Below, piece by piece: positions 24,457 through 31,990 of a stretch of DNA of 45,150 nt. The number at the start of each line of letters is the position of its first letter. Position 1 is the first letter of the stretch. The DNA comes from Desulfobacterales bacterium (lineage in GTDB: Bacteria > Desulfobacterota > Desulfobulbia > Desulfobulbales > JAGXFP01), in NCBI GenBank assembly GCA_024637225.1, contig JAGXFP010000051.1, positions 1-45,150 of the forward strand. Direction: 5' to 3'. Made by a program: the position numbers and the translations under genes. The notes below the pieces were generated by a model. It searched no databases and was not told the DNA's origin. It was given only the letters and a program-made list of their open reading frames with translations.

Positions 24457-26660
24457 CACCCGATAATCTCCAGTTTGGCATAATCGAGATGGAGGATCTT
24501 GCGGCCATGCCGGGAGAAAAACACCTCGACGGACCGTTTACCGCTCTTTTTCTCGACCTTGCCCTCACCGAAAAAAGGATGCCTGACCGCGACCCCTTCA
24601 ACCAGGAGATTGATATCCGGTCTTCTCTCGCCACCCTTGCCTCCGTCCTGCCGACTGGCCGGGGAGGGCCTGTTTCGACCGACATCCGCAACCCCACCGC
24701 TTGCGCCGCCGTCCAGCAGGGCCGGAGAAAGCTCGGCCAGAAAAGGCGACATGCCGCCGGCCGGGCTCTGCCGATCGAAGGACATCACCTCCCGGGGATA
24801 GGAAAGATAGAGCATCTTACGGGCCCGGGTGGCGGCGACATAAAACATCCGCCGCTCCTCCTCCCATTCCGCCTTCATAAACGGCTGGCAGGACGGAAAA
24901 CGGCCGGCGGCCAGATTGATCACGAAAACATGGTCCCATTCTAGTCCCTTGGCGGAATGGATAGTGGAGAGGATCACTTGCGCCGGCGGGTTGTCCAGAC
25001 GACCGCCCAACGAATCATCGGTCGCTTCGGGAGGATCAAGAGTGGTATCGTCGATCAGGGACTGCAGGTCGCCGTACGCGGAGATCAGCTGGCGCAACTG
25101 GTCGAGATCGCGGCTTCTGGTCGGATAGTCATCATGATAGATTCGCTCGAAAATTTCCCGGTAGTACTCCATCACCATGTCGAAAATCACTACCGGCTCG
25201 AGACCGGGAGCCCGCAGCCTGGTGAGCAGATCAAGCAGTTTATCAAGCCCCCCCCGCCAGCTTTTGCCGGCCGGGAAATCGCGGACCGCGACCAGGGGAT
25301 CCTCTGTGGCCCGGATCCGGTCGAGGACATTGCGCGCCGTCTTGGGACCGACCTTGTCGAGCAGCAGCAGGATCCGGTTCCAGGAGAGACGATCGTCGGG
25401 ATTGCTGGTCACCCGCAGGTAGGCAAGCACGTCCTTGGTATGGGCCGATTCGGTCAACTTCTGCCCTCCCCTCTTTTCAAACCGTACCTGCCGGTTGGTC
25501 AGCTCCAACTCCAGCTTATATGAATGGAAACCGGAACGGAACAGCACGGCAATCTCATCGGCAGGGACATCCCGGCCCCGCAACTCGACGATCCGCTCGG
25601 CCACCAGACGGGCCTGGGCCGATTCGTCGTGGGTGCCATTGAGCCGCGGTTTGGCGCCGCCTTCGATATTACTGAAAAGTTTTTTGGTATACTTCTCCTC
25701 GGCCTTGTCGATAATGGCATTGGTCAGCGATAAAATCGCCTGGCTGCTCCGATAATTCTCTTCGAGCCGCACTATCCTGGTCCCCGGAAAAACCTTGGGG
25801 AAGTCCATGATATTGCGAAAATCGGCGCCCCGAAAACTGTAGATTGACTGGGAATCGTCACCGACGACCATGACATTTTGATGGCCCGCCGCCACCAGCC
25901 TGACAATATCGGCCTGGATCAGGTTGGTATCCTGATACTCATCAACCAGGACATGTTTGAAACGTTCGGCAACTTCCTCGCGCACCTGTGGAAACTCGGT
26001 CATCACCCGCCGCAGATTGACCAGCAGATCGTCATAATCCATCAGGCCGTGCTCAAGTTTGAACTTGCGGAAATCATCGAAGATCCTCTCCAGGTCCGAC
26101 CGATATTCATCCAGATGGCTGTACTGCTCGGCGATGACGGTTTCGACGTCGGTACACTTGTTGACCGAACGGGAGAGAAGATTGCAGATCACTTTTTTCG
26201 AGGGAAAGCGTTTGCCGGACCCGCCAAGCTCCAGGGAAGATTTAATCAAATTGATGATGCCCTCGGAGTCGGAGCGATCGAGAATCGTGAAATTAGGGGC
26301 ATAACCGAGATGATGGCCGTAGCGCCGCAAGAGGATATTGGCCATGGCATGGAAGGTGCCGCCGGTGACCTTCCGGCTGGGATCGTTGATCAGACCGGCG
26401 GCCCGTTCGATCATCTCCTGGGCCGCCTTGCGGGTAAAGGTCAGGAGGAGGATATTATCGGCCTCTACCCCCTGTTCGATCAGGTAGGCCATCCGGTAAA
26501 CCAGGGTGCGGGTTTTACCGGTGCCGGCTCCGGCGATGACCAGGATCGGCGCACCCATCGAGGTGGCCGCTTCCAGCTGGGCGCCGTTCAGATCACCGGC
26601 CCGGAAACTTTCTCGGGCGACGGGATCTTTCTTTTGTGAAGGAAAAAGAGATGGTTGCAT
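24456..26660 (-). CDS. uvrD: UvrD/PcrA/Rep-type ATP-dependent DNA helicase
   Basis: 734 residues from the ATG at 26660 (MQPSLFPSQKK); a longer frame to 26726 would take its first codons from a repeat. SF1A helicase, 3'-5' DNA unwinding in repair or replication restart. Motifs: Walker A AGAGTGKT at 43-50, LTFTRKAAQEM (Ia), DEYQDTN (II, near 233), GDDSQSIYSFRGA (III), LEENYRSS (IV), TIHSAKGLEWDHV (V) and VAATRARKMLYLSYP (VI). The C-terminal about 45 residues form the small HPFFGEGKV beta domain seen in PcrA. Whether it is UvrD, PcrA or Rep cannot be decided without a tree. It has no clear Shine-Dalgarno, and a palindromic repeat ends 26 bases upstream. Confidence 0.92.
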   Translation of the reverse strand: MQPSLFPSQKKDPVARESFRAGDLNGAQLEAATSMGAPILVIAGAGTGKTRTLVYRMAYLIEQGVEADNILLLTFTRKAAQEMIERAAGLINDPSRKVTGGTFHAMANILLRRYGHHLGYAPNFTILDRSDSEGIINLIKSSLELGGSGKRFPSKKVICNLLSRSVNKCTDVETVIAEQYSHLDEYRSDLERIFDDFRKFKLEHGLMDYDDLLVNLRRVMTEFPQVREEVAERFKHVLVDEYQDTNLIQADIVRLVAAGHQNVMVVGDDSQSIYSFRGADFRNIMDFPKVFPGTRIVRLEENYRSSQAILSLTNAIIDKAEEKYTKKLFSNIEGGAKPRLNGTHDESAQARLVAERIVELRGRDVPADEIAVLFRSGFHSYKLELELTNRQVRFEKRGGQKLTESAHTKDVLAYLRVTSNPDDRLSWNRILLLLDKVGPKTARNVLDRIRATEDPLVAVRDFPAGKSWRGGLDKLLDLLTRLRAPGLEPVVIFDMVMEYYREIFERIYHDDYPTRSRDLDQLRQLISAYGDLQSLIDDTTLDPPEATDDSLGGRLDNPPAQVILSTIHSAKGLEWDHVFVINLAAGRFPSCQPFMKAEWEEERRMFYVAATRARKMLYLSYPREVMSFDRQSPAGGMSPFLAELSPALLDGGASGGVADVGRNRPSPASRQDGGKGGERRPDINLLVEGVAVRHPFFGEGKVEKKSGKRSVEVFFSRHGRKILHLDYAKLEIIG

Positions 26661-26685
26661 TATAAAGAGAGTCGTTTTCAAGGTT

Positions 26686-26839
26686 GATGGCGTCGCAAAA
26701 AGTCGCCAGCTCCGGCGTTGCTGCAAATTTTCTCGTCATTGCAGCGTACTGAAGTACGCTTCATTCCTCGAAATTCGCGCGCCTTGGATCTGACGATTTT
26801 TGCTTAGCCATCCCATTTTTGAACTTTTGCGAATTCATC
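26686..26839. repeat. Palindromic GTAC-centred repeat, copy C
   Basis: The same 126-base core as copies A and B plus a degraded right end (GAACTTTTGCGAATTCATC). AAGGTT flanks it directly on both sides, a probable 6-base target-site duplication different in sequence from that of copy B. It ends 26 bases upstream of the helicase start codon. Just to the right, GATAAATTCGCAAAAAGTC at 26845-26863 is another terminus of the family. Confidence 0.9.
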
Positions 26840-27104
26840 AAGGTTGATAAATTCGCAAAAAGTCCTAAGTCTCCTTTCCGAGCCAGACGCTTAACCAATC
26901 GATTTGCCGTGATAACCGGTTTTTTGCCAGTTTTCCCATCTGGTTATGTCTCGGTGGAAGATCGTAGTTTTACCACAGGCGCCAAGGCGGTGCAATGAGA
27001 GTGTACCGGAACAAATTGGATTGACGCACTTTCTCCTTCAAGTTATCTTGTTATTCTCAATGCCGCCCATCCGAAGCCAACCAGAAAGAAACCAAAGAGC
27101 AAAA

Positions 27105-27503
27105 ATGACAAGCGATACCTTCAGGGAAATATTCACTGACACACTGCTGGCCCAGCTGTTTCCCAACGACCGGACCGACGCATTTTTCGAAGCGCTTTAC
27201 GGCGACATCGAGGAAGGAGTTTACGACATCGGCCTTAGCTATGAAGGTCATGGTCCCGACCGCAAAGTTCTCAATTTCAAGCTGAATCTCTCGGAGCGCC
27301 CCGGCAAATGCCTGGCCTGTCACCTAACCCAGGGATTGCCCGAGGTCTTCTCCAGACACCCAATCATCAACGTCGCCGGCATCGTCGCAAAAATAGACGA
27401 ACACCTCGGCGACAAGGGGTCCTGCGGGCAATGGCGCCTCGGTTCGACCGAGACCATATCCCGGAAACTCTACGCGGTCCCCCTAACCATCGAGCTTGAC
27501 TGA
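27105..27503 (+). CDS. Small conserved protein of a Geobacter-type uncharacterised family
   Basis: 132 residues from the ATG at 27105 (MTSDTFREIFTDTLL); an in-frame start at 26946 is too far upstream and lies in non-coding-like sequence. It has no signal peptide or membrane helix. The pattern LFP..R.D.FFEAL.GD..EG.YDI and RPGKCLACHLTQGLP.VF.RHP is, from memory, that of a short protein common in Geobacter relatives that databases misname as a homeobox protein. Its function is unknown. CLACH looks like a haem motif, but the protein is cytoplasmic and relatives have other residues there, so haem is unlikely. Confidence 0.75.
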   Translation: MTSDTFREIFTDTLLAQLFPNDRTDAFFEALYGDIEEGVYDIGLSYEGHGPDRKVLNFKLNLSERPGKCLACHLTQGLPEVFSRHPIINVAGIVAKIDEHLGDKGSCGQWRLGSTETISRKLYAVPLTIELD

Positions 27504-27514
27504 CGCTGATAAAC

Positions 27515-27556
27515 AGAAGCCAGGATTCAGAATTCAGGAGCCAGAAGGAATGATCT
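27515..27556. repeat. Short low-complexity repeat (CAGGATTCAGAATTCAGGAG)
   Basis: Imperfect repetition of A/G-ATTCAG/AGGAG units after the stop codon. Similar short repeats are scattered in many related genomes. It has no function that I can assign. Confidence 0.4.
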
Positions 27557-27615
27557 AAAAGATTTCCCCCCTCGTCCCTCACCGTCCTTATCTTCACTAC
27601 TCAATCCAGCAGCCC

Positions 27616-28398
27616 TTACTCCAGCAGCCCGGAAAGTTGAGATGATTTCCCCAAGAGGTCAGCCAATCCCCCGAATTGCCCCACATCCTCAGGACGATGG
27701 GCATCGGAGCCCAGCGCCAGCGGGATATTGCGCCGCACTGCTTCCTCGATAACAGCCAAGGCCGGAAAAGGCTCCTCGCGCATTCGACACCCGGAAACAT
27801 TGACTTCCAGGGCCATGCCCCGTTCGCTCATCGCCGCGAGAATCATCTCGATCTGGCGGTAATGGCTCCGTTCAAAACGGATTTGCGGATGATAACGCAA
27901 GACCGCGTCGAGATGACAGACGACCTCGGCCGGTACGGTTTCCACCGCCTCCAAGACGGTATCGAAATATGCCGAAACCACCTTGGCCACCCCGGCCCGG
28001 CCAAGAACATCCAGATTATAAGGTTTGCGGCTGACCAGATTGTAATGACGGTCGCCGATTCTCATGAAATGAAAGGCGACCGCGATCCGGTCCCATTGGC
28101 GCTCGGCCAGTTTCTCAAGGATTTCCCCGGGCCGCTCAGGATTATAACCCGTCTCGACCCCGAGTCCGATGAAGATCTTCTCCCCGTACTTTTCCCGCAG
28201 CCGGCTGCCCTCGGCAAAATAATGATCAAAATCCCCGGGAGTCAACCAGGTTCGCTCGAAGTAATTAATCCCGACCTCAAGATGTTCAAGAAAGAAGAGT
28301 CTTTTCAAGCCCCGGTCGCAGGCAGCCTTAACATAATCCTCCATGGAGCCCGAGGCGTGCCGGCAAAGCGTGGTGTGGACATGCCCATCGGTTTTCAG
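27616..28398 (-). CDS. PHP-domain phosphatase (histidinol-phosphatase-like), start codon unclear
   Basis: The frame holds a full PHP domain: the first metal motif GHVHTTLCRHASGSMEDYV lies upstream of the first ATG (28344), so that ATG cannot be the native start. Further motifs: FLEHLEVGI, GLGVETGYNP, FHFMRIGD, EVVCHLDAVLRY, LEVNVSGCRM and PLALGSDAHRPEDVG. Likely a metal-dependent phosphoesterase, histidinol-phosphatase (HisK-like) or relative. The frame is open to a TGA about 85 bases further up but contains no ATG, GTG or TTG there; the best candidate is the CTG at 28398 before KTDGHVH. Repeat family 2 runs to within about 10 bases of it, so the native 5' end appears to have been replaced. 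Expression is uncertain. Confidence 0.7.
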   Translation of the reverse strand: MKTDGHVHTTLCRHASGSMEDYVKAACDRGLKRLFFLEHLEVGINYFERTWLTPGDFDHYFAEGSRLREKYGEKIFIGLGVETGYNPERPGEILEKLAERQWDRIAVAFHFMRIGDRHYNLVSRKPYNLDVLGRAGVAKVVSAYFDTVLEAVETVPAEVVCHLDAVLRYHPQIRFERSHYRQIEMILAAMSERGMALEVNVSGCRMREEPFPALAVIEEAVRRNIPLALGSDAHRPEDVGQFGGLADLLGKSSQLSGLLE

Positions 28399-28406
28399 AT
28401 CGAGTT

Positions 28407-28460
28407 TAAAGCTGAGTAGGGCAGCTTGCCTGCTCGTACGAAATTTATGCCCTGTGGGTA
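28407..28460 (-). repeat. Dispersed repeat family 2, copy 2 (inverted)
   Basis: On the minus strand it reads TACCCACAGGGCATAAATTT, then CGTACGAGCAGGCAAGCTG, ending CTCAGCTTTAAA. It directly abuts the 5' end of the PHP reading frame. Confidence 0.85.
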
Positions 28461-28498
28461 AAATAACGCCATCTCCTCGGACTTTTGGTCAGTTTTGT

Positions 28499-30388
28499 AT
28501 CGAGTAGGCGGCGGGGTCTCCCCCGCTGCCTCTCACACCACCGGGCATACGGTTCCGTACCACGGCGGTTCCTTACGTTAATGCTGTTCTGAAATTCAGC
28601 AGTTTCTCAAGCGTGGACACTAAGCCGAGCTGGTCAAAGAACTTCTTCGGAAGGGCTTGGTTCATATGTGACGCTCCCGAATTATACCATGGCCCACGCC
28701 CATTGAAGGCGGAACGGGCCGCTCGTTGCTCGGATATTCCAAACTTCATCAGGTTCTGAAAGCGTCTCCACGGTCTTTTCCACTGTCTCCAGAGAATCAG
28801 ACGGAGGCGTCTTCGCAGCCACTGATCAAGCTCTTCAGCGAAACCTTTCACCTCGGACAGGCGGAAGTAATTGATCCAGCCACGCAATACCGGGTTAAGA
28901 TCTTTCCGGATGAACCAGGTCAGGTTTCTCCCCTTCCCTTTGCGAAAAAGTCCCTTCAGGTGCTTACGGAACCGTTTGAGCGACTTGAGAGCCACTCGAA
29001 TCCTGCAAAGTTTGTGGTTGGTGAAGGAATAGCCAAGAAACTTACGGTTCCATGGCCGGGCTACCGCACTTTTCTTCCGGTTCACTTTCAGCTTGAGCCG
29101 ATTTTCGACAAAATGGCTGATGGAGACAAGGACACGTTCCCCGGCGCGTTTGCTCCCGACATAGATGTTGCAGTCGTCGGCGTAGCGACAAAAATCGTGC
29201 CCCCTGGCCTCAAGCTCCTTGTCCAGATCGTCGAGCATGATGTTCGACAATAGCGGGGAGAGTGGCCCGCCCTGGGGTGTCCCCTTGGGCGTACGGCTCA
29301 CCAGACCGCCGACAAGAACGCCTGCGTCGAGATAGGCGCGGATCAGGCGAAGCACCCTGCGGTCTTCAACCTTGCGGCCAATTCGTCCCATCAGGATATC
29401 GTGATTCACTTCATCGAAAAATTGCGCCAAATCCATATCAACAACCCAGCGCTTACCGTTGTGCTGGTAAGATCGGGCTTGTTGAACCGCCTGACCCGCA
29501 TGTCTGCCGCGACGGAAACCGTAACTCCTTTCCGAAAAGCAGGGATCAAACTGAGGCGAGAGGATTTGAAGCAGGGCCTGCTGGATCAGGCGGTCGAGAA
29601 CCGTGGGTATCCCCAACATCCTCATGCCGCCGTCAGCTTTGGGTATCTCTACCCGGAGAACCGGTTTGGGGCGGTAATCCCCGTTGAGCAACTGTTCCTT
29701 GATAATATCCCAGTTGCGGCGCAGATAATCGGGAAGCGCGGTGACCTCCATCTTGTCGACCCCCGCGGCGCCCTTATTCCGCATGACACGACGACAGGCA
29801 TATGCAATGTTGTCGTGATCGACCACACGCTCGATCAAACTCCGAGCTTCAGGGATGGAGTTGTCTTCCGTCAATGAGCGGTTTGGCGTACTCACGCATA
29901 CCCTCCCGGATTCCGTCCGGTACTCTCCGCGCAAGCAGGTGATATCTCAATCATCTCTTCTACTCCTCTTGCCGCATGCACAACACAAGATTCCATTCCT
30001 TAACGTAAAGTTCGGCCCTTCATCCGTGGTCGAGTCGGACTACTATGGCCTCGGCTGATTTCTCACGCCACATCCCGCCGTCTCGCGACAACGGTAGCAC
30101 AAAGGCATGACATGAGACCTCCCCGGGTAATGCGCACCCACCTTCACGCTTATGCCCGCCGCATTTACGCACATGCCTTCCGTACAGGTATCGGACTTTG
30201 GAGATAATGGCCTCCTCATCCGGCATGAACGCCTCGTATGCGATTTCTGTTCGTCGGGCCAGCGCTTTGCCTACAGCTTCCTTCAGCCAACACCTCACGA
30301 TGGTAACCTTGCCGTTCGGCTAACACTTCCCCCTGTCGGGTGTGTAGAGGACTTGCACCTCCAAGTGGGTGCGCCCTGCCGGGCGCAC
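28499..30388 (-). mobile_element. Group II intron, class C-like, complete
   Basis: About 1890 bases. The 5' end is GTGCGCCCGG at 30388, matching the GUGYG start of group II introns. Domain V lies at about 28538-28570 (minus: ACCGCCGTGGTACGG-AACC-GTATGCCCGGTGGT), with a CGC-type catalytic triad as in class C introns. The 3' end is taken as CTACTCGAT at 28499. One open frame in domain IV encodes the reverse transcriptase/maturase. The intron begins three bases after the T-run of an intrinsic terminator (30396-30427), which is the usual target of class C introns. The exact 3' boundary is inferred. Confidence 0.85.
28573..29895 (-). CDS. ltrA: Group II intron reverse transcriptase/maturase
   Basis: 440 residues from a GTG at 29895 (VSTPNRSLTEDN), which has GGGAGG just upstream; a TTG at 29934 in the same frame would add 13 residues with no ribosome binding site. 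The RT domain has the order GAAGVDKM, IPKADGGMRMLGIPTVLDR, RSYGFRRGR.AGQAV, DMDLAQFFDEVNHD, PQGGPLSPLLSNIMLD and the catalytic YADD. The maturase domain follows (LKRFRKHLKGLF... LRGWINYFRLSEVK...LDQWLRRRLR). There is no HNH endonuclease domain, as expected for class C introns, which home without it. The frame appears intact. Confidence 0.93.
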   Translation of the reverse strand: MSTPNRSLTEDNSIPEARSLIERVVDHDNIAYACRRVMRNKGAAGVDKMEVTALPDYLRRNWDIIKEQLLNGDYRPKPVLRVEIPKADGGMRMLGIPTVLDRLIQQALLQILSPQFDPCFSERSYGFRRGRHAGQAVQQARSYQHNGKRWVVDMDLAQFFDEVNHDILMGRIGRKVEDRRVLRLIRAYLDAGVLVGGLVSRTPKGTPQGGPLSPLLSNIMLDDLDKELEARGHDFCRYADDCNIYVGSKRAGERVLVSISHFVENRLKLKVNRKKSAVARPWNRKFLGYSFTNHKLCRIRVALKSLKRFRKHLKGLFRKGKGRNLTWFIRKDLNPVLRGWINYFRLSEVKGFAEELDQWLRRRLRLILWRQWKRPWRRFQNLMKFGISEQRAARSAFNGRGPWYNSGASHMNQALPKKFFDQLGLVSTLEKLLNFRTALT

Positions 30389-30391
30389 CAT

Positions 30392-30427
30392 AAAAAAGGG
30401 GCTCGCCTTTTTCAAGACGCGCCCCTT
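30392..30427 (-). terminator. Intrinsic terminator targeted by the group II intron
   Basis: On the minus strand AAGGGGCGCG...CGAGCCCCTT forms a stem with one mismatch, followed by TTTTTT. It lies about 30 bases after the stop of the 64-residue gene at 30455 and immediately before the intron's 5' end. Confidence 0.75.
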
Positions 30428-30454
30428 GCCGAACAACTTGAAGATCATCGAGAC

Positions 30455-30649
30455 TCAGGCGTTACCGCGCGGAAAATAATGAACCTCGCCGTTAAACTCC
30501 GAAGTGTCGCAAACTCTGCCCAAGCCGAATTCCATATCGCCGTCCATGTTTTCAACCGGCAAGGCAAGAGCCTCGCCATCGGAAAGGTGAAAAACGATGG
30601 TGTTCGCCCTGGTCAGATCAACCGCTTTACTGAATATTTTATGTTTCAC
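30455..30649 (-). CDS. Hypothetical protein, 64 residues
   Basis: Starts with GTG at 30649; GGGGTAAG lies about 9 bases upstream. The sequence ([20 protein letters not shown]...[11 protein letters not shown]) is soluble, has no signal peptide and is not recognised. It is supported as a real gene by the ribosome binding site, protein-like composition and an intrinsic terminator right after its stop. The group II intron lies just beyond that terminator and does not interrupt it. Confidence 0.6.
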   Translation of the reverse strand: MKHKIFSKAVDLTRANTIVFHLSDGEALALPVENMDGDMEFGLGRVCDTSEFNGEVHYFPRGNA

Positions 30650-31129
30650 GTGTCTTACCCCGCTATTATTACTTTATCGATATCGATCTTCTTACAGAGT
30701 AGTCACTATTAGCGATTTGACAAGCAAACTCGATAAAAACAAGAACATGGCAAACCAGCTAATGAACCGGCATATGGGGAGGGAACGGCAATTGCCCGGA
30801 GAGGAACCGGCAACTTTCTACCGGGCTTTTTTGAAAATCCGTAACCCAAACGACAAAAGTAGCCCGCAATCATGACAATTTCATAAAAATCCAAAAAAAA
30901 ACTTTTTTCGACAGGCTCAGGATAAGCGGATACCTTGCAGGCTTGAATCCATGAGCGTTCGAGAACAGTGCAGATGCAAGGCGGCAACGATGTTGATCTC
31001 TTTATTTGAAGTAAAAACAGCAACATATCGTGAATCAATGCACTTAGCGGTCACGGATTCAGGATCAAACCAATAAATCGAGGCCAGCGATTCAGCGAAG
31101 CATAACCGGCCAATTATAGAATTTTCGAG
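30650..31129. other. Intergenic region with dispersed repeat material
   Basis: No gene is supported. The interval 30953-31063 is repeat-like: it contains GTGCAGATGCAAGGCGGCA, a short palindromic part, and ends in the dispersed 14-mer GTCACGGATTCAGG at 31050-31063. GTGCAGATGCA and the 14-mer also occur together at 34130-34176. Confidence 0.5.
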
Positions 31130-31843
31130 TTATCGTCCAGACGGATTCTCAGCACCGCCCTTGACCTTCGGATTTTCCTTAAACAGGTGGATCAGCAGAA
31201 CTCCAGCCGCAAAACCACCGATATGGGCCCACCAGGCTATCCCCCCCGCCCCGCTCCCCTCGGTCGTCGCCATATAAGTAGAGAAGCCCTGCATGAACTG
31301 AAGAAGAATCCAGAAGCCCAGAAAGAGAAAGGCCGGCAGTTCGATCAGGTAAAAGAAAAAGAAGACCGGGACAAGGGTGAGGATTCTGGCTCCGGGATAT
31401 AAGAGAAAATACGCGCCAAGCACCCCGGCGATCGCGCCGCTGGCCCCGACCAGAGGCACCGGCGAAGAGGGGCTCGCCATGGTTTGGGCCAGAACGGAAA
31501 CCGTTCCGCACAACAGATAGAAGACCAGATAGCGACTTGGGCCCATACTGTCTTCAACATTGTCGCCGAAGATCCACAGCATCCACATATTGGCGATCAG
31601 ATGCAGAAAGCCGCCGTGCAGAAACATCGATGAATAGACCGGAATGAACCGTTCGAAATCAAGGAAATTCTCGCTCTGGGCGGCCATGAACCGGGCCGGC
31701 ACGAAACCGTAGGTCCGGATGAAAGGATCCAGGCCGGGGCCCAGCTGAAGTTCGAAGATGAAAAACAGGACATTGACCAGAATCAGTCCGGAGTTGACCG
31801 CCGGCAGGCGGCGGGCCGGGATATTGTCTCTAAGCGGAATCAA
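31130..31843 (-). CDS. Rhomboid family intramembrane serine protease
   Basis: 237 residues with six or so membrane helices. The catalytic dyad is visible as S135 in GASGAIAG and H207 in WWAHIGG; H81 and N85 in HLIANMW form the oxyanion site, as in GlpG. It cleaves membrane proteins within or near the bilayer; substrates are unknown. The N-terminus is short, with no cytoplasmic domain, and the C-terminus is a charged tail. It lies downstream of a sensor kinase gene on the same strand, separated by about 120 bases of repeat-like sequence, so they need not be co-transcribed. Confidence 0.93.
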   Translation of the reverse strand: MIPLRDNIPARRLPAVNSGLILVNVLFFIFELQLGPGLDPFIRTYGFVPARFMAAQSENFLDFERFIPVYSSMFLHGGFLHLIANMWMLWIFGDNVEDSMGPSRYLVFYLLCGTVSVLAQTMASPSSPVPLVGASGAIAGVLGAYFLLYPGARILTLVPVFFFFYLIELPAFLFLGFWILLQFMQGFSTYMATTEGSGAGGIAWWAHIGGFAAGVLLIHLFKENPKVKGGAENPSGR

Positions 31844-31869
31844 TCGGCACTCCTCGGTTGGCGACGATC

Positions 31870-31990
31870 ATAAGCCGCCCATTGGCCAATCTTTCAGCCG
31901 GTAAGAGATCGTGCTTAATGGAATCGCAAGTGGTCACGGGATACATTCAAATCACCGGGTGACCGCTTACACGGAATCGAGAGTGGCGAG
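31870..31990. repeat. Dispersed repeat related to the 36.1-kb tandem array
   Basis: Contains AAGCCGCCCATTGGCCAATC and CAGCCGGTAAGAGATCGTG, resembling the joint between units of the array at 36072-36482, and ends near ACCGGGTGACCGCTTAC. It overlaps the 3' end of the kinase gene by a few bases. Confidence 0.5.

Noticed and set aside
27105..27503. CLACH as a haem-binding motif in the small conserved protein
   Set aside because: There is no signal peptide, so the protein stays in the cytoplasm where c-type haem is not attached. Relatives as I recall them do not keep the His.
30597..30875. 92-codon plus-strand open frame
   Set aside because: It overlaps the better-supported 64-residue minus-strand gene, its ATG has no ribosome binding site, and the composition changes abruptly along its length.
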